Positions 1-5,169 of a stretch of 11,986 nucleotides of DNA are shown here, piece after piece. Position 1 is the first letter of the stretch. Every line of letters begins with the position of its first letter. Origin of the DNA: an uncultured Prevotella sp. (GTDB taxonomy: Bacteria > Bacteroidota > Bacteroidia > Bacteroidales > Bacteroidaceae); contig CAKMOD010000006.1 in the NCBI GenBank assembly GCA_927910885.1, forward strand, positions 1 to 11,986, read 5' to 3'. The notes under the pieces were generated by a model that did not search any database, was not told where the DNA came from, and saw only the letters and a list, made by a program, of their open reading frames with translations. The position numbers were made by a program, and so were the translations under genes.

Positions 1-223
1 TTATTCATATAGGCGTAAAGAATCACCTTGAGCATCATTTGTGGATGATAAGGCTTGCGACCACTGGGCTTATAAAAGCTTGTAGACATTATCCAACATA
101 AAGATTATCCACCAAGGCGTCTAAAAGACGAACAGGGTCGTCTTCTGCGATATCCTTATCAATTCTTTGAGGAAAAAGAATCATTTTCTTGTGTATGTAA
201 GAACGAAAGTGTATCTTTGTCAT
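1..223 (-). pseudogene. IS1182-like transposase, N-terminal fragment, frameshifted and cut by window edge
   Basis: The reading frame opens at the ATG complementary to 221-223 and gives MTKIHFRSYIHKKM, then ILFPQRIDKDIAEDDPVRLL, the typical start of IS1182-family (DDE) transposases of Bacteroidetes. The frame stops at 89-91, just after VDNLYVG. The expected continuation, FYKPSGRKPYHPQMMLKVIL, is open in another frame from about 75 down to base 1, so a single-base indel near 85-100 appears to have broken the gene. The catalytic DDE region would lie beyond the window. A longer upstream extension of the same frame, to 328, has no transposase-like content and overlaps the promoter and IS end, so ATG 223 is preferred. 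Whether the rest of the element is intact cannot be seen. The family call rests on recognition of the N-terminal pattern only. Confidence 0.72.
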
Positions 224-244
224 AATGAGATTTTTTTTAATGCC

Positions 245-275
245 TAAAGGTACAAAAACTTTAGGAAATAGCAAA
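245..275 (-). promoter_or_regulatory. Bacteroidetes-type promoter of the IS transposase
   Basis: On the minus strand TTTG (complement of 272-275) is followed after 19 bases by TACCTTTA (complement of 245-252). This is a 7/8 match to the -7 consensus TAnnTTTG at the canonical distance. It lies just over 20 bases upstream of the chosen ATG at 223, which supports that start. Confidence 0.5.
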
Positions 276-308
276 GCTCTGGCTTGAGAAAGTCGGGGCT
301 TTGTGCAT

Positions 309-344
309 AAAAAAGAGGATGTGTACATTTTGACACACCCTCTT
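309..344 (-). terminator. IS outer end / imperfect hairpin with T-run; probable terminator of the lipoprotein gene
   Basis: AAGAGG-a-TGTGT (313-324) pairs with ACACA-c-CCTCTT (333-344) across an 8-base loop, giving 11 of 12 pairs. On the minus strand the hairpin is followed by six T (309-314). It can therefore end transcription arriving from the lipoprotein gene, whose stop is at 422. Read on the minus strand the sequence begins AGAGGGTGTGTCAAAATG, which resembles the GAGG...GTCAAAA inverted-repeat ends of Bacteroidetes IS elements. It is therefore probably also the outer boundary of the IS, at about 344. Both roles are inferred from sequence. Confidence 0.55.
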
Positions 345-421
345 ATTTTATTACCATATAATCAATAGTTATAAGGAATTGAGTTATATAACATTATACC
401 CTCCCTATTAACTAAAAATGA

Positions 422-880
422 CTAATCCCAACTTTTAACTTCAACAACATTATAATCAACATACTTCTTGTCTACAACGATTATAAAAAATGGTTGTGTA
501 AAGAAAGTCTGCCCCTTACCTTGTTCTAACTTATATTCCAAAACAAGATGCTTCTTCTTTAAAGTCAATGAAAGAGGAGCCAAAACTGTTTTACGGTTTG
601 TTTGTGGGAGAATATAAGCAATTGCAAAGTTCTTATTAAAATCAATTTTAGTAGGTTCACCACCCTTACCCATAAAAGCAGCTTCACCAAACTCCTTTGC
701 AAGAATTTCCTGTGAAGTTATTTTCTTTATTATAGGCTTAGTTTCATCACCAATATGAAAGTAATTACGAGCTTCTGTATAACTTACTATATTAGATTTC
801 CCCACTAACGTTTTATGTGTGCCACATGATGATAACAACAACATTGTAGCTGCAAAAGCAAGCAAAAGTTTTTTCATCAT
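422..880 (-). CDS. Small predicted lipoprotein, function unknown
   Basis: The product has 152 residues starting at the first of two adjacent ATG codons (880 or 877). A longer frame to 913 only adds a charged stretch in front of the signal peptide, so it was rejected. Residues 1-19 form a lipoprotein signal: two Lys, a hydrophobic run (LLLAFAATMLLL), then the lipobox L-S-S-C with Cys19 as the lipidated residue. The mature part is small and beta-rich, with a central stretch IDFNKNFAIAYILPQTNRK and a final FFIIVVDKKYVDYNVVEV. This loosely resembles the PrcB-type C-terminal domain pattern, but I would not name it on that basis. It is monocistronic, divergent from the YecH/glutaredoxin unit, and followed by the hairpin at 309-344. 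Location is probably the periplasmic side of the inner or outer membrane. Confidence 0.85.
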   Translation of the reverse strand: MMKKLLLAFAATMLLLSSCGTHKTLVGKSNIVSYTEARNYFHIGDETKPIIKKITSQEILAKEFGEAAFMGKGGEPTKIDFNKNFAIAYILPQTNRKTVLAPLSLTLKKKHLVLEYKLEQGKGQTFFTQPFFIIVVDKKYVDYNVVEVKSWD

Positions 881-955
881 AATATAATTATAATCAAATA
901 TTTTTATAAACACAATACTTCTCTAAGTTGATATGCAAGAGATACTTAAGTAATA

Positions 956-1028
956 ATGACATCAATTGCAACTGACATTTTTCCAATAATATCTGTCAGC
1001 AAACACAAAAGTAATTAAATTATGTCAT
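956..1028 (+). promoter_or_regulatory. Cluster of TGACA/TGTCA half-sites, candidate enhancer-binding site for a sigma-54 activator
   Basis: Four copies of the same pentamer lie upstream of the -24/-12 promoter: TGACA at 957-961 and 973-977, TGTCA (its complement) at 994-998 and 1023-1027. The inner pair forms CTGACA-N16-TGTCAG (972-999). The outer pair forms ATGACAT (956-962) and ATGTCAT (1022-1028). Relative to the predicted start at 1096 they sit at about -140 to -70, the usual range for bacterial enhancer-binding proteins. The pattern is visible directly; its binding role is inferred. Confidence 0.45.
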
Positions 1029-1069
1029 ATTATCACTTTTAAAGAATTAAAATTAGTTAATTTAACACA

Positions 1070-1085
1070 TGGCACAACTTTTGCA
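1070..1085 (+). promoter_or_regulatory. Sigma-54 (-24/-12) promoter of the YecH/glutaredoxin unit
   Basis: The sequence TGGCACAACTTTTGCA matches the RpoN consensus TGGCACR-N4-TTGCW at every defined position. GG (1071-1072) and GC (1083-1084) are exactly 12 bases apart, which is invariant in this promoter class. Transcription should start near 1096, leaving a leader of about 52 bases before the ATG at 1148. No good TTTG/TAnnTTTG housekeeping promoter is seen in the same gap, which strengthens the call. Confidence 0.7.
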
Positions 1086-1147
1086 GGTAAAAGAGTGTGC
1101 AAAGAGAGATGTAATGCACTAAATTATTAACAAAAACGAAGATAAAA

Positions 1148-1378
1148 ATGGCACATGGACATGATGTTCTCCACATGATGGAGGGTAATAGTTATGAGAC
1201 AAAAGAAGATTTAGTAAAAGCAATTATCGAACGTTTCGGTGAAGAAGAGCAATTCCACACTTGTTCTGTAGATGGTATGAACGCTGAAGAACTGGTAGAT
1301 TTCTTGACAGAACGTGGTAAATTTATGCCTGCAAAGGTAGGATTCACAGTTGATACAACTAAGATTTGTAATCATTAA
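1148..1378 (+). CDS. YecH-family (DUF2492) metal-binding protein
   Basis: This 76-residue cytoplasmic protein opens with HGHDVLHMM (residues 3-11), the hallmark of the YecH/DUF2492 family. Candidate metal ligands are His3, His5 and His9 at the N-terminus, His37 and Cys39 in the middle (FHTCS), and Cys74 and His76 at the end (ICNH). Family members are about 75-80 residues, so it is full length. A helical stretch (ETKEDLVKAIIERFGEEE) links the two metal-ligand regions. The family is described as probable metal-binding proteins, but a defined biochemical role is not established to my knowledge. The gene follows a sigma-54 promoter and is 66 bases upstream of a glutaredoxin-like gene on the same strand, suggesting a two-gene operon in metal handling or thiol redox balance. 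The start ATG is the only plausible one. Confidence 0.88.
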   Translation: MAHGHDVLHMMEGNSYETKEDLVKAIIERFGEEEQFHTCSVDGMNAEELVDFLTERGKFMPAKVGFTVDTTKICNH

Positions 1379-1444
1379 ACACCGAAACTCTGTAAGGCAA
1401 ATATTATAATAAACTTTTAGAGTTTAAATTAAAGACATTTGATT

Positions 1445-1744
1445 ATGATTAAAATTTATGGAATGAATACTTGTCCAGACTGTATTGCAGTTGACAAGCA
1501 CGTAGAAGGTGACAATCGCTATGAAATAATAGAAATTGGTTCACATATTAAGTATTTGAAGGAATTCCTTCGTCTTCGTGATAACAACGCTGTATTTGAC
1601 GAGGCAAAGAAGTACGGCTATGCTGGCGTACCTTGTTTTGTACTTGAGGATGGCACAGTAACACTATCACCAGAAGAAGCTGGTATCAACCTTAACGATG
1701 CCCCTGCAGCAGCTTCTTGCCGACTTGATGGTTCTGGCTGCTAA
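1445..1744 (+). CDS. Glutaredoxin-related thioredoxin-fold protein (CPDC)
   Basis: The product has 99 residues from ATG 1445; an in-frame TTG at 1439 is possible but less likely. The N-terminus is IKIYGMNTCPDC: a beta strand leading to the redox motif Cys10-Pro-Asp-Cys13. GVPCFVLEDG (61-70) carries the Val-Pro cis-proline loop expected of the thioredoxin fold, here with an extra Cys64. Between them is an inserted helical segment (HIKYLKEFLRLRDNNAVFDE), as in the glutaredoxin-related group COG4545. The tail SCRLDGSGC adds Cys92 and Cys99, giving five Cys in all, which is unusual for a simple glutaredoxin and could bind metal or relay disulfides. It probably reduces disulfides or mixed disulfides in the cytoplasm. 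It is probably co-transcribed with the YecH-family gene and is followed by a strong terminator. Its physiological substrate is unknown. Confidence 0.85.
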   Translation: MIKIYGMNTCPDCIAVDKHVEGDNRYEIIEIGSHIKYLKEFLRLRDNNAVFDEAKKYGYAGVPCFVLEDGTVTLSPEEAGINLNDAPAAASCRLDGSGC

Positions 1745-1765
1745 TAAAATAGATAGAATAAAACT

Positions 1766-1814
1766 AAAGCCCTCGACAATTCGTGGAAATAACTTCATGA
1801 ATTGCGAGGGCTTT
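1766..1814 (+). terminator. Rho-independent terminator of the YecH/glutaredoxin unit
   Basis: AAAGCCCTCGaCAATTC (1766-1782) pairs with GAATTGcGAGGGCTTT (1799-1814), a 16-pair stem with one bulged base around a 16-base loop. It lies about 20 bases after the glutaredoxin stop, and the 3' arm ends in TTT followed by CTCTATTC. Confidence 0.8.
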
Positions 1815-1869
1815 CTCTATTCATATATATTACTGATATATATCAAAATTACTAATGAACTTGCAAAAT

Positions 1870-1897
1870 AAAAAAGCACTCCATATAGGAGTGCTTT
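1870..1897 (-). terminator. Terminator of the zapB-like/zapA/rny operon
   Basis: AAAGCACTCC (1873-1882) pairs perfectly with GGAGTGCTTT (1888-1897) over a 5-base loop. On the minus strand the stem runs into a T-rich tail (complement of 1865-1875), 27 bases after the rny stop. The near symmetry means it could also stop any readthrough from the plus-strand unit. Confidence 0.82.
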
Positions 1898-1924
1898 CTA
1901 TAATAATTCAAATAAATTCAAACT

Positions 1925-3466
1925 TTACTTTGCATAAGCAACAGAACGAATCTCACGAATTACCGTAATCTTTACCTGACCAGGGTAAGTCATCTCATTC
2001 TGAATCTTCTCTGCAATCTCAGAACTGAGTTTCTCGCTTTCTGCATCATCCATCTTGTCAGCACCAACAATTACACGAAGTTCGCGACCTGCCTGAATAG
2101 CATAAGTCTTAGTTACACCAGGATAGCTCATTGCAATTGCTTCAAGGTCATTCAGACGCTTAATATAAGCTTCTACAATCTCACGACGAGCACCTGGACG
2201 AGCACCAGAAATAGCATCACACACCTGTACAATTGGTGCAAGAAGTGTAGTCATCTCTATCTCATCATGGTGAGCAGCAATCGCATTGCAAATATCTGGT
2301 TTCTCCTTATACTTCTCAGCAATCTTACCACCATAAAGTGCGTGTGGTAAATCAGTCTCCTCATCTGGCACCTTACCAATATCATGCAACAATCCTGCAC
2401 GCTTTGCCTTCTTTGGATTCAAGCCTAATTCACTTGCCATAACAGCACAAAGATTAGCTGTCTCACGAGCATGCTGCAAAAGATTCTGACCGTATGAAGA
2501 ACGATATTTCATCTTACCTACAATACGAATCAACTCTGGGTGAAGACCATGAATACCGAGGTCGATAGCAGTACGCTTACCGGTTTCAATAATCTCATTA
2601 TCAAGTTGTTTCTTAACCTTAGCAACCACTTCTTCGATACGTGCTGGGTGAATACGACCATCTGCAACAAGCTGATGAAGTGCCAAACGACAAATCTCAC
2701 GACGAACTGGGTCAAAAGCAGAGATTACAATAGCCTCTGGTGTATCATCAACTACAATTTCAACACCTGTTGCCGCCTCTAAAGCACGAATATTACGACC
2801 TTCACGACCGATAATACGTCCCTTAACCTCATCGCTATCAATGTGGAAAACACTTACAGAGTTCTCAATAGCTGTTTCAGTAGCAACACGCTGAATGGTC
2901 TGAATGACAATTCTCTTAGCCTGCTGATTCGCATTAAGTTTTGCTTCGTCAACTATCTCATTGATGTAAGATGCCGCATCAAGTTTCGCCTGATCCTTCA
3001 AACTCTCAATCAAACGTTTCTTTGCCTCTTCTGAGCTAAGACCAGAGAGTTCCTCAAGCTTCATTCGCTCCTGCTCCTGCATCTTCTCAAGATCCTGCTG
3101 CTTTATCTGCAGTAGCTTCTTCTCATTATCTACACGCTGCTGCTGTTGCTCTACATCTTGCTTACGACGATTAAGTTCATCCTGACGTTGATTCAACGCT
3201 ACTTCACGCTGTTTCAAGCGGTTTTCACCCTGCTGTATCTTCAACGTACGCTGCTGAACTTCTTTCTCAAGCTCACTTTTCTTGTTGAGAAACTTCTCTT
3301 TAACTTCAAGAAGTTTCTTTTCTTTAATTACCTCTGCAGCTTTCTCTGCTTTTTCCATTGTATCTTTGTATTTTCCAGTTAAAATATAACGGAAAATAGC
3401 AAATCCACCAGCACATCCAGCCGTAAGGCATACCACAGCTATTATAACTGTTACTATTGGACTCAT
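1925..3466 (-). CDS. rny: Ribonuclease Y
   Basis: RNase Y is a membrane-anchored endoribonuclease that starts mRNA decay. This 513-residue protein is full length (family about 510-520). Residues 5-28 form the N-terminal membrane anchor. Residues 35-180 are a long Glu/Lys/Gln-rich coiled coil. The KH RNA-binding domain spans about 200-270 with the loop GRIIGREGRN at 216-225. The HD phosphohydrolase domain spans about 325-430, with His332, the His361-Asp362 pair (LLHDIGKV), His399-His400 and Asp417 as metal-binding candidates. The C-terminal domain ends IREIRSVAYAK. The gene is 34 bases downstream of zapA on the same strand and is the last gene of the operon. The start ATG places the membrane anchor correctly. 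Nothing in the sequence is anomalous. Confidence 0.97.
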   Translation of the reverse strand: MSPIVTVIIAVVCLTAGCAGGFAIFRYILTGKYKDTMEKAEKAAEVIKEKKLLEVKEKFLNKKSELEKEVQQRTLKIQQGENRLKQREVALNQRQDELNRRKQDVEQQQQRVDNEKKLLQIKQQDLEKMQEQERMKLEELSGLSSEEAKKRLIESLKDQAKLDAASYINEIVDEAKLNANQQAKRIVIQTIQRVATETAIENSVSVFHIDSDEVKGRIIGREGRNIRALEAATGVEIVVDDTPEAIVISAFDPVRREICRLALHQLVADGRIHPARIEEVVAKVKKQLDNEIIETGKRTAIDLGIHGLHPELIRIVGKMKYRSSYGQNLLQHARETANLCAVMASELGLNPKKAKRAGLLHDIGKVPDEETDLPHALYGGKIAEKYKEKPDICNAIAAHHDEIEMTTLLAPIVQVCDAISGARPGARREIVEAYIKRLNDLEAIAMSYPGVTKTYAIQAGRELRVIVGADKMDDAESEKLSSEIAEKIQNEMTYPGQVKITVIREIRSVAYAK

Positions 3467-3500
3467 TGATTCTTTTTATGATTTAAATTAAATATTCTCA

Positions 3501-3794
3501 CTATTTCTTCAGTGTATCTTCAATTTCTGAAGTGAGTTTACTGAGAATATCATTAAATGGAGCCGTATCATTGCGTACACCTTCTTTCTTATATCGCAAT
3601 GCAATGTCAAGCATAGCCATATATATAATGTCCTTATCCCCTTTCTTACCTTTAAAAAGAGTTGAATAAGTATTGATAGTATCGGTAATAAGCTTGGCTG
3701 CCGAACGATAATACTCCTCATCCTCTCGTGGAACATTTACGGATAGTTCTGCATCATAGACATGCAATCTTATATGTAGTTTATCGTCTGCCAT
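3501..3794 (-). CDS. zapA: Cell division protein ZapA
   Basis: ZapA is a small cytoplasmic FtsZ-binding protein that bundles FtsZ filaments and supports Z-ring assembly. The product has 97 residues, the usual size for the family. The N-terminal globular head is seen as LHIRLHVYDAELSVNVPRED, followed by YYRSAAKLITDTINTYS, the helix with the conserved RxAAxLI pattern. The C-terminal half (about 50-97) is helical, with MAMLDIALRYKKE and a final ILSKLTSEIEDTLKK that fits the ZapA coiled-coil stalk. The gene is 11 bases downstream of the ZapB-like gene and 34 bases upstream of rny, all on one strand. The order zapB-like/zapA/rny is common in Bacteroidetes, which supports the call. Confidence 0.9.
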   Translation of the reverse strand: MADDKLHIRLHVYDAELSVNVPREDEEYYRSAAKLITDTINTYSTLFKGKKGDKDIIYMAMLDIALRYKKEGVRNDTAPFNDILSKLTSEIEDTLKK

Positions 3795-3805
3795 TATATT
3801 CTGTT

Positions 3806-4099
3806 TTATTTCTCACTTAAAAGTGTGATACACTTATTTACATCTCGGATAAGCTTAGCAACTCGCTTTTGTGCGGTTTCCATATCACCATCCGTAACTT
3901 CAAGCATTTTAGCCATCTTCAACGAGTTATAATCAGCTTCTGCCTGAGATAACTCTTCTTGCAGTTGCTTTATCTCCTGCTCACGCTGATCAACGAGCGC
4001 ATACAACTCGTCATTCTCCTTCTTCAGTGCTTCATACTGAAGAATCATCTGACGAACACGCGTCGCAAACGTATTCAGAATCTTCTCATTTGCATTCAT
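3806..4099 (-). CDS. Coiled-coil protein, ZapB-like, upstream of zapA
   Basis: This 97-residue, strongly charged helical protein has no membrane segment or Cys catalytic motif. Residues 8-65 are predicted coiled coil: heptad-like runs ILQYEALKKENDELYALVDQ and REQEIKQLQEELSQAEADY. A short C-terminal helix follows (AQKRVAKLIRDVNKCITLLS). Size, helical content and position directly before zapA fit a ZapB-type partner that links ZapA to the division site, and such genes are often annotated this way in Bacteroidetes. The pattern is low in specific sequence, so function is inferred mainly from the neighbour. The gene is first in the operon and has a good promoter 25 bases upstream of the ATG. It is a real gene on length, spacing and conserved order. 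Confidence 0.78.
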   Translation of the reverse strand: MNANEKILNTFATRVRQMILQYEALKKENDELYALVDQREQEIKQLQEELSQAEADYNSLKMAKMLEVTDGDMETAQKRVAKLIRDVNKCITLLSEK

Positions 4100-4123
4100 A
4101 GCTAATCCTATTCGTTTTGGCTA

Positions 4124-4155
4124 CAAAATTACATTAAAGTTTCTATTTAAGCAAA
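4124..4155 (-). promoter_or_regulatory. Promoter of the zapB-like/zapA/rny operon
   Basis: On the minus strand TTTG (complement of 4152-4155) is followed after 20 bases by TAATTTTG (complement of 4124-4131), a full match to TTTG/TAnnTTTG. The start would fall near 4117, giving a leader of about 18 bases. Another -7-like TATATTTG (complement of 4152-4159) overlaps the -33 element but lacks its own upstream TTTG. Confidence 0.62.
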
Positions 4156-4166
4156 TATATGCTTAA
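4147..4166 (-). terminator. Short hairpin right after the 210-residue gene, possible weak terminator
   Basis: TTAAGCA (4147-4153) pairs with TGCTTAA (4160-4166) over a 6-base loop, starting one base after the stop codon of the upstream gene. No T-run follows on the minus strand, so it is at best a weak terminator. It also overlaps the -33 element of the next operon's promoter. Confidence 0.3.
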
Positions 4167-4799
4167 TTATTTTGACTCTACTTCATCAGCAGACTTTGGC
4201 TCTTTCTTTGCAAGTGACACTACTTGATAAACGAAGTCAGTTGTCCACTTACGACTGAATCCAAGACGCTGATTATACTGACGAACAGACATAACAGCCT
4301 TTATAACGCCTGGATCAGAGAAACTATTTTTATCATAAATGTCATTTACAGTCTTCTCTGTCATTGTATAGATAGCTTTCTTAAAAAAGCCTGGAACACG
4401 CAACTTGAACTTCATTAAATTACCCACAAGCATCATTAAGTCTTGCGTGAAACCTTGAAACTGATAAAGATAAGGCTGAATATCTTGCATCTTTTTACAA
4501 TTCTTTTTGATGCTCGCATCTATCTCATCAAAGAAATTATCATCAACATTATAAATATTTTTCATAGTTTTACGCACACTTGCTTTTTCACCAAGACCCA
4601 ACTTATTATTCAATGTTGGAACACGGAAAGTCTGCTTGTACGTACGTAAATCTGGAAGCATAGCTAAATTATTGATACCCAAACGAGTTGCAAGTACTGC
4701 TTGAAAGTAAACTCGAACAAGTGTCATATAGTCCTCCATACCACCAGTCTTTGACTGTGCAGCATCATTCTTTCCAAAGAGTTTTGATAAGAATCCCAT
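4167..4799 (-). CDS. Hypothetical protein, 210 residues, family not recognised
   Basis: I do not recognise this protein. It is soluble and basic, with no signal peptide or clear membrane helix. The N-terminus MGFLSKLFGK is a short amphipathic helix that could touch the membrane, followed by a flexible NDAAQSKTGG linker. The rest (about 22-195) looks all-helical: EDYMTLVRVYFQAVLATRLG, then a Lys/Asn-rich middle (KKNCKKMQDIQPYLYQFQGF), and a C-terminal SVRQYNQRLGFSRKWTTDFV. The last 15 residues are polar and probably disordered. It has its own promoter, divergent from the polysaccharide operon, and lies 67 bases upstream of the zapB-like operon on the same strand. Codon use matches its neighbours and it fills its interval cleanly, so it is a real gene. 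Proximity to division genes is suggestive only. Confidence 0.8.
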   Translation of the reverse strand: MGFLSKLFGKNDAAQSKTGGMEDYMTLVRVYFQAVLATRLGINNLAMLPDLRTYKQTFRVPTLNNKLGLGEKASVRKTMKNIYNVDDNFFDEIDASIKKNCKKMQDIQPYLYQFQGFTQDLMMLVGNLMKFKLRVPGFFKKAIYTMTEKTVNDIYDKNSFSDPGVIKAVMSVRQYNQRLGFSRKWTTDFVYQVVSLAKKEPKSADEVESK

Positions 4800-4856
4800 A
4801 TCTTTTGTTTAAAGTTTTAAAGTTATTAAGATGAACTTTTTATTTTTACTCGATTG

Positions 4857-4864
4857 CAAAGTTA
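4857..4864 (-). promoter_or_regulatory. -7 element of the 210-residue gene promoter
   Basis: TAACTTTG (complement of 4857-4864) is a full match to TAnnTTTG, in a longer TTATTAACTTTGCAATCGAG context almost identical to the rfbA promoter on the other strand. No TTTG is found 19-20 bases upstream, only AT-rich sequence. The start would be near 4850, about 50 bases before the ATG at 4799. Confidence 0.5.
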
Positions 4865-4938
4865 ATAAAAAAACATGAAATTCACCTATTAAGTAAATGA
4901 TTTCTCATTTTCACAGCTTTTAATTAAATTAAATTTAT

Positions 4939-4946
4939 TACCTTTG
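4939..4946 (+). promoter_or_regulatory. -7 element of the rfbA/BY-kinase operon promoter
   Basis: TACCTTTG is a full match to TAnnTTTG, embedded in TTATTACCTTTGCAATCAAG. The -33 region is weak: TTTT at 4918-4921 is only 17 bases upstream and the standard 19-20 spacing holds no TTTG. A weak -33 would fit a promoter that needs an activator. The start would be near 4953, giving a leader of about 215 bases. Confidence 0.5.
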
Positions 4947-4952
4947 CAATCA

Positions 4953-5169
4953 AGATAGCAATATTGCAAATGAAAGCGTGTAACGACAAATACTTAACGA
5001 AAGGATTGGGTTCCCTCAATAACTTTGTTATCTTGAGCATAACCCATTTACCACCTATGCTTGCACTTATAGCACATAGGTTAGAAAACATCCATAAGAA
5101 TTTGACGCTTGAGTATATAAAATAAGCAATAACTACTAATTTAAAAACAGATATTCAAACCACACTATT
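4953..5169 (+). promoter_or_regulatory. Long structured 5' leader of the polysaccharide operon
   Basis: About 215 bases between the predicted start and the rfbA ATG hold no ORF but two consecutive hairpins. The first (5007-5046) has the arms TGGGTT, CTCAA and TAAC facing GTTA, TTGAG and AACCCA, interrupted by small internal loops. The second (5053-5081) has ACCTATG and TGC facing GCA and CATAGGT. No T-run follows either, so neither is a plain terminator. After them comes AT-rich sequence up to the ATG. RNA-level control of polysaccharide genes through leaders is known in Bacteroidetes, and comparative genomics has described RNA motifs upstream of exopolysaccharide genes in Bacteroides. Whether this is one of those or new cannot be decided here. 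Confidence 0.45.

Noticed and set aside
224..328. Upstream extension of the transposase frame
   Set aside because: It covers the IS promoter and part of the terminal hairpin. The family start pattern begins at ATG 223.
368..392. GTTATA...TATAAC inverted repeat after the lipoprotein gene
   Set aside because: It has only six A/T-rich pairs with a long loop. The hairpin at 309-344 is a far better terminator.
2540..3382. Several plus-strand frames inside rny (2540-2782, 2843-3034, 3146-3382)
   Set aside because: They lie antisense to a clear full-length RNase Y gene and their translations are low-complexity shadows.
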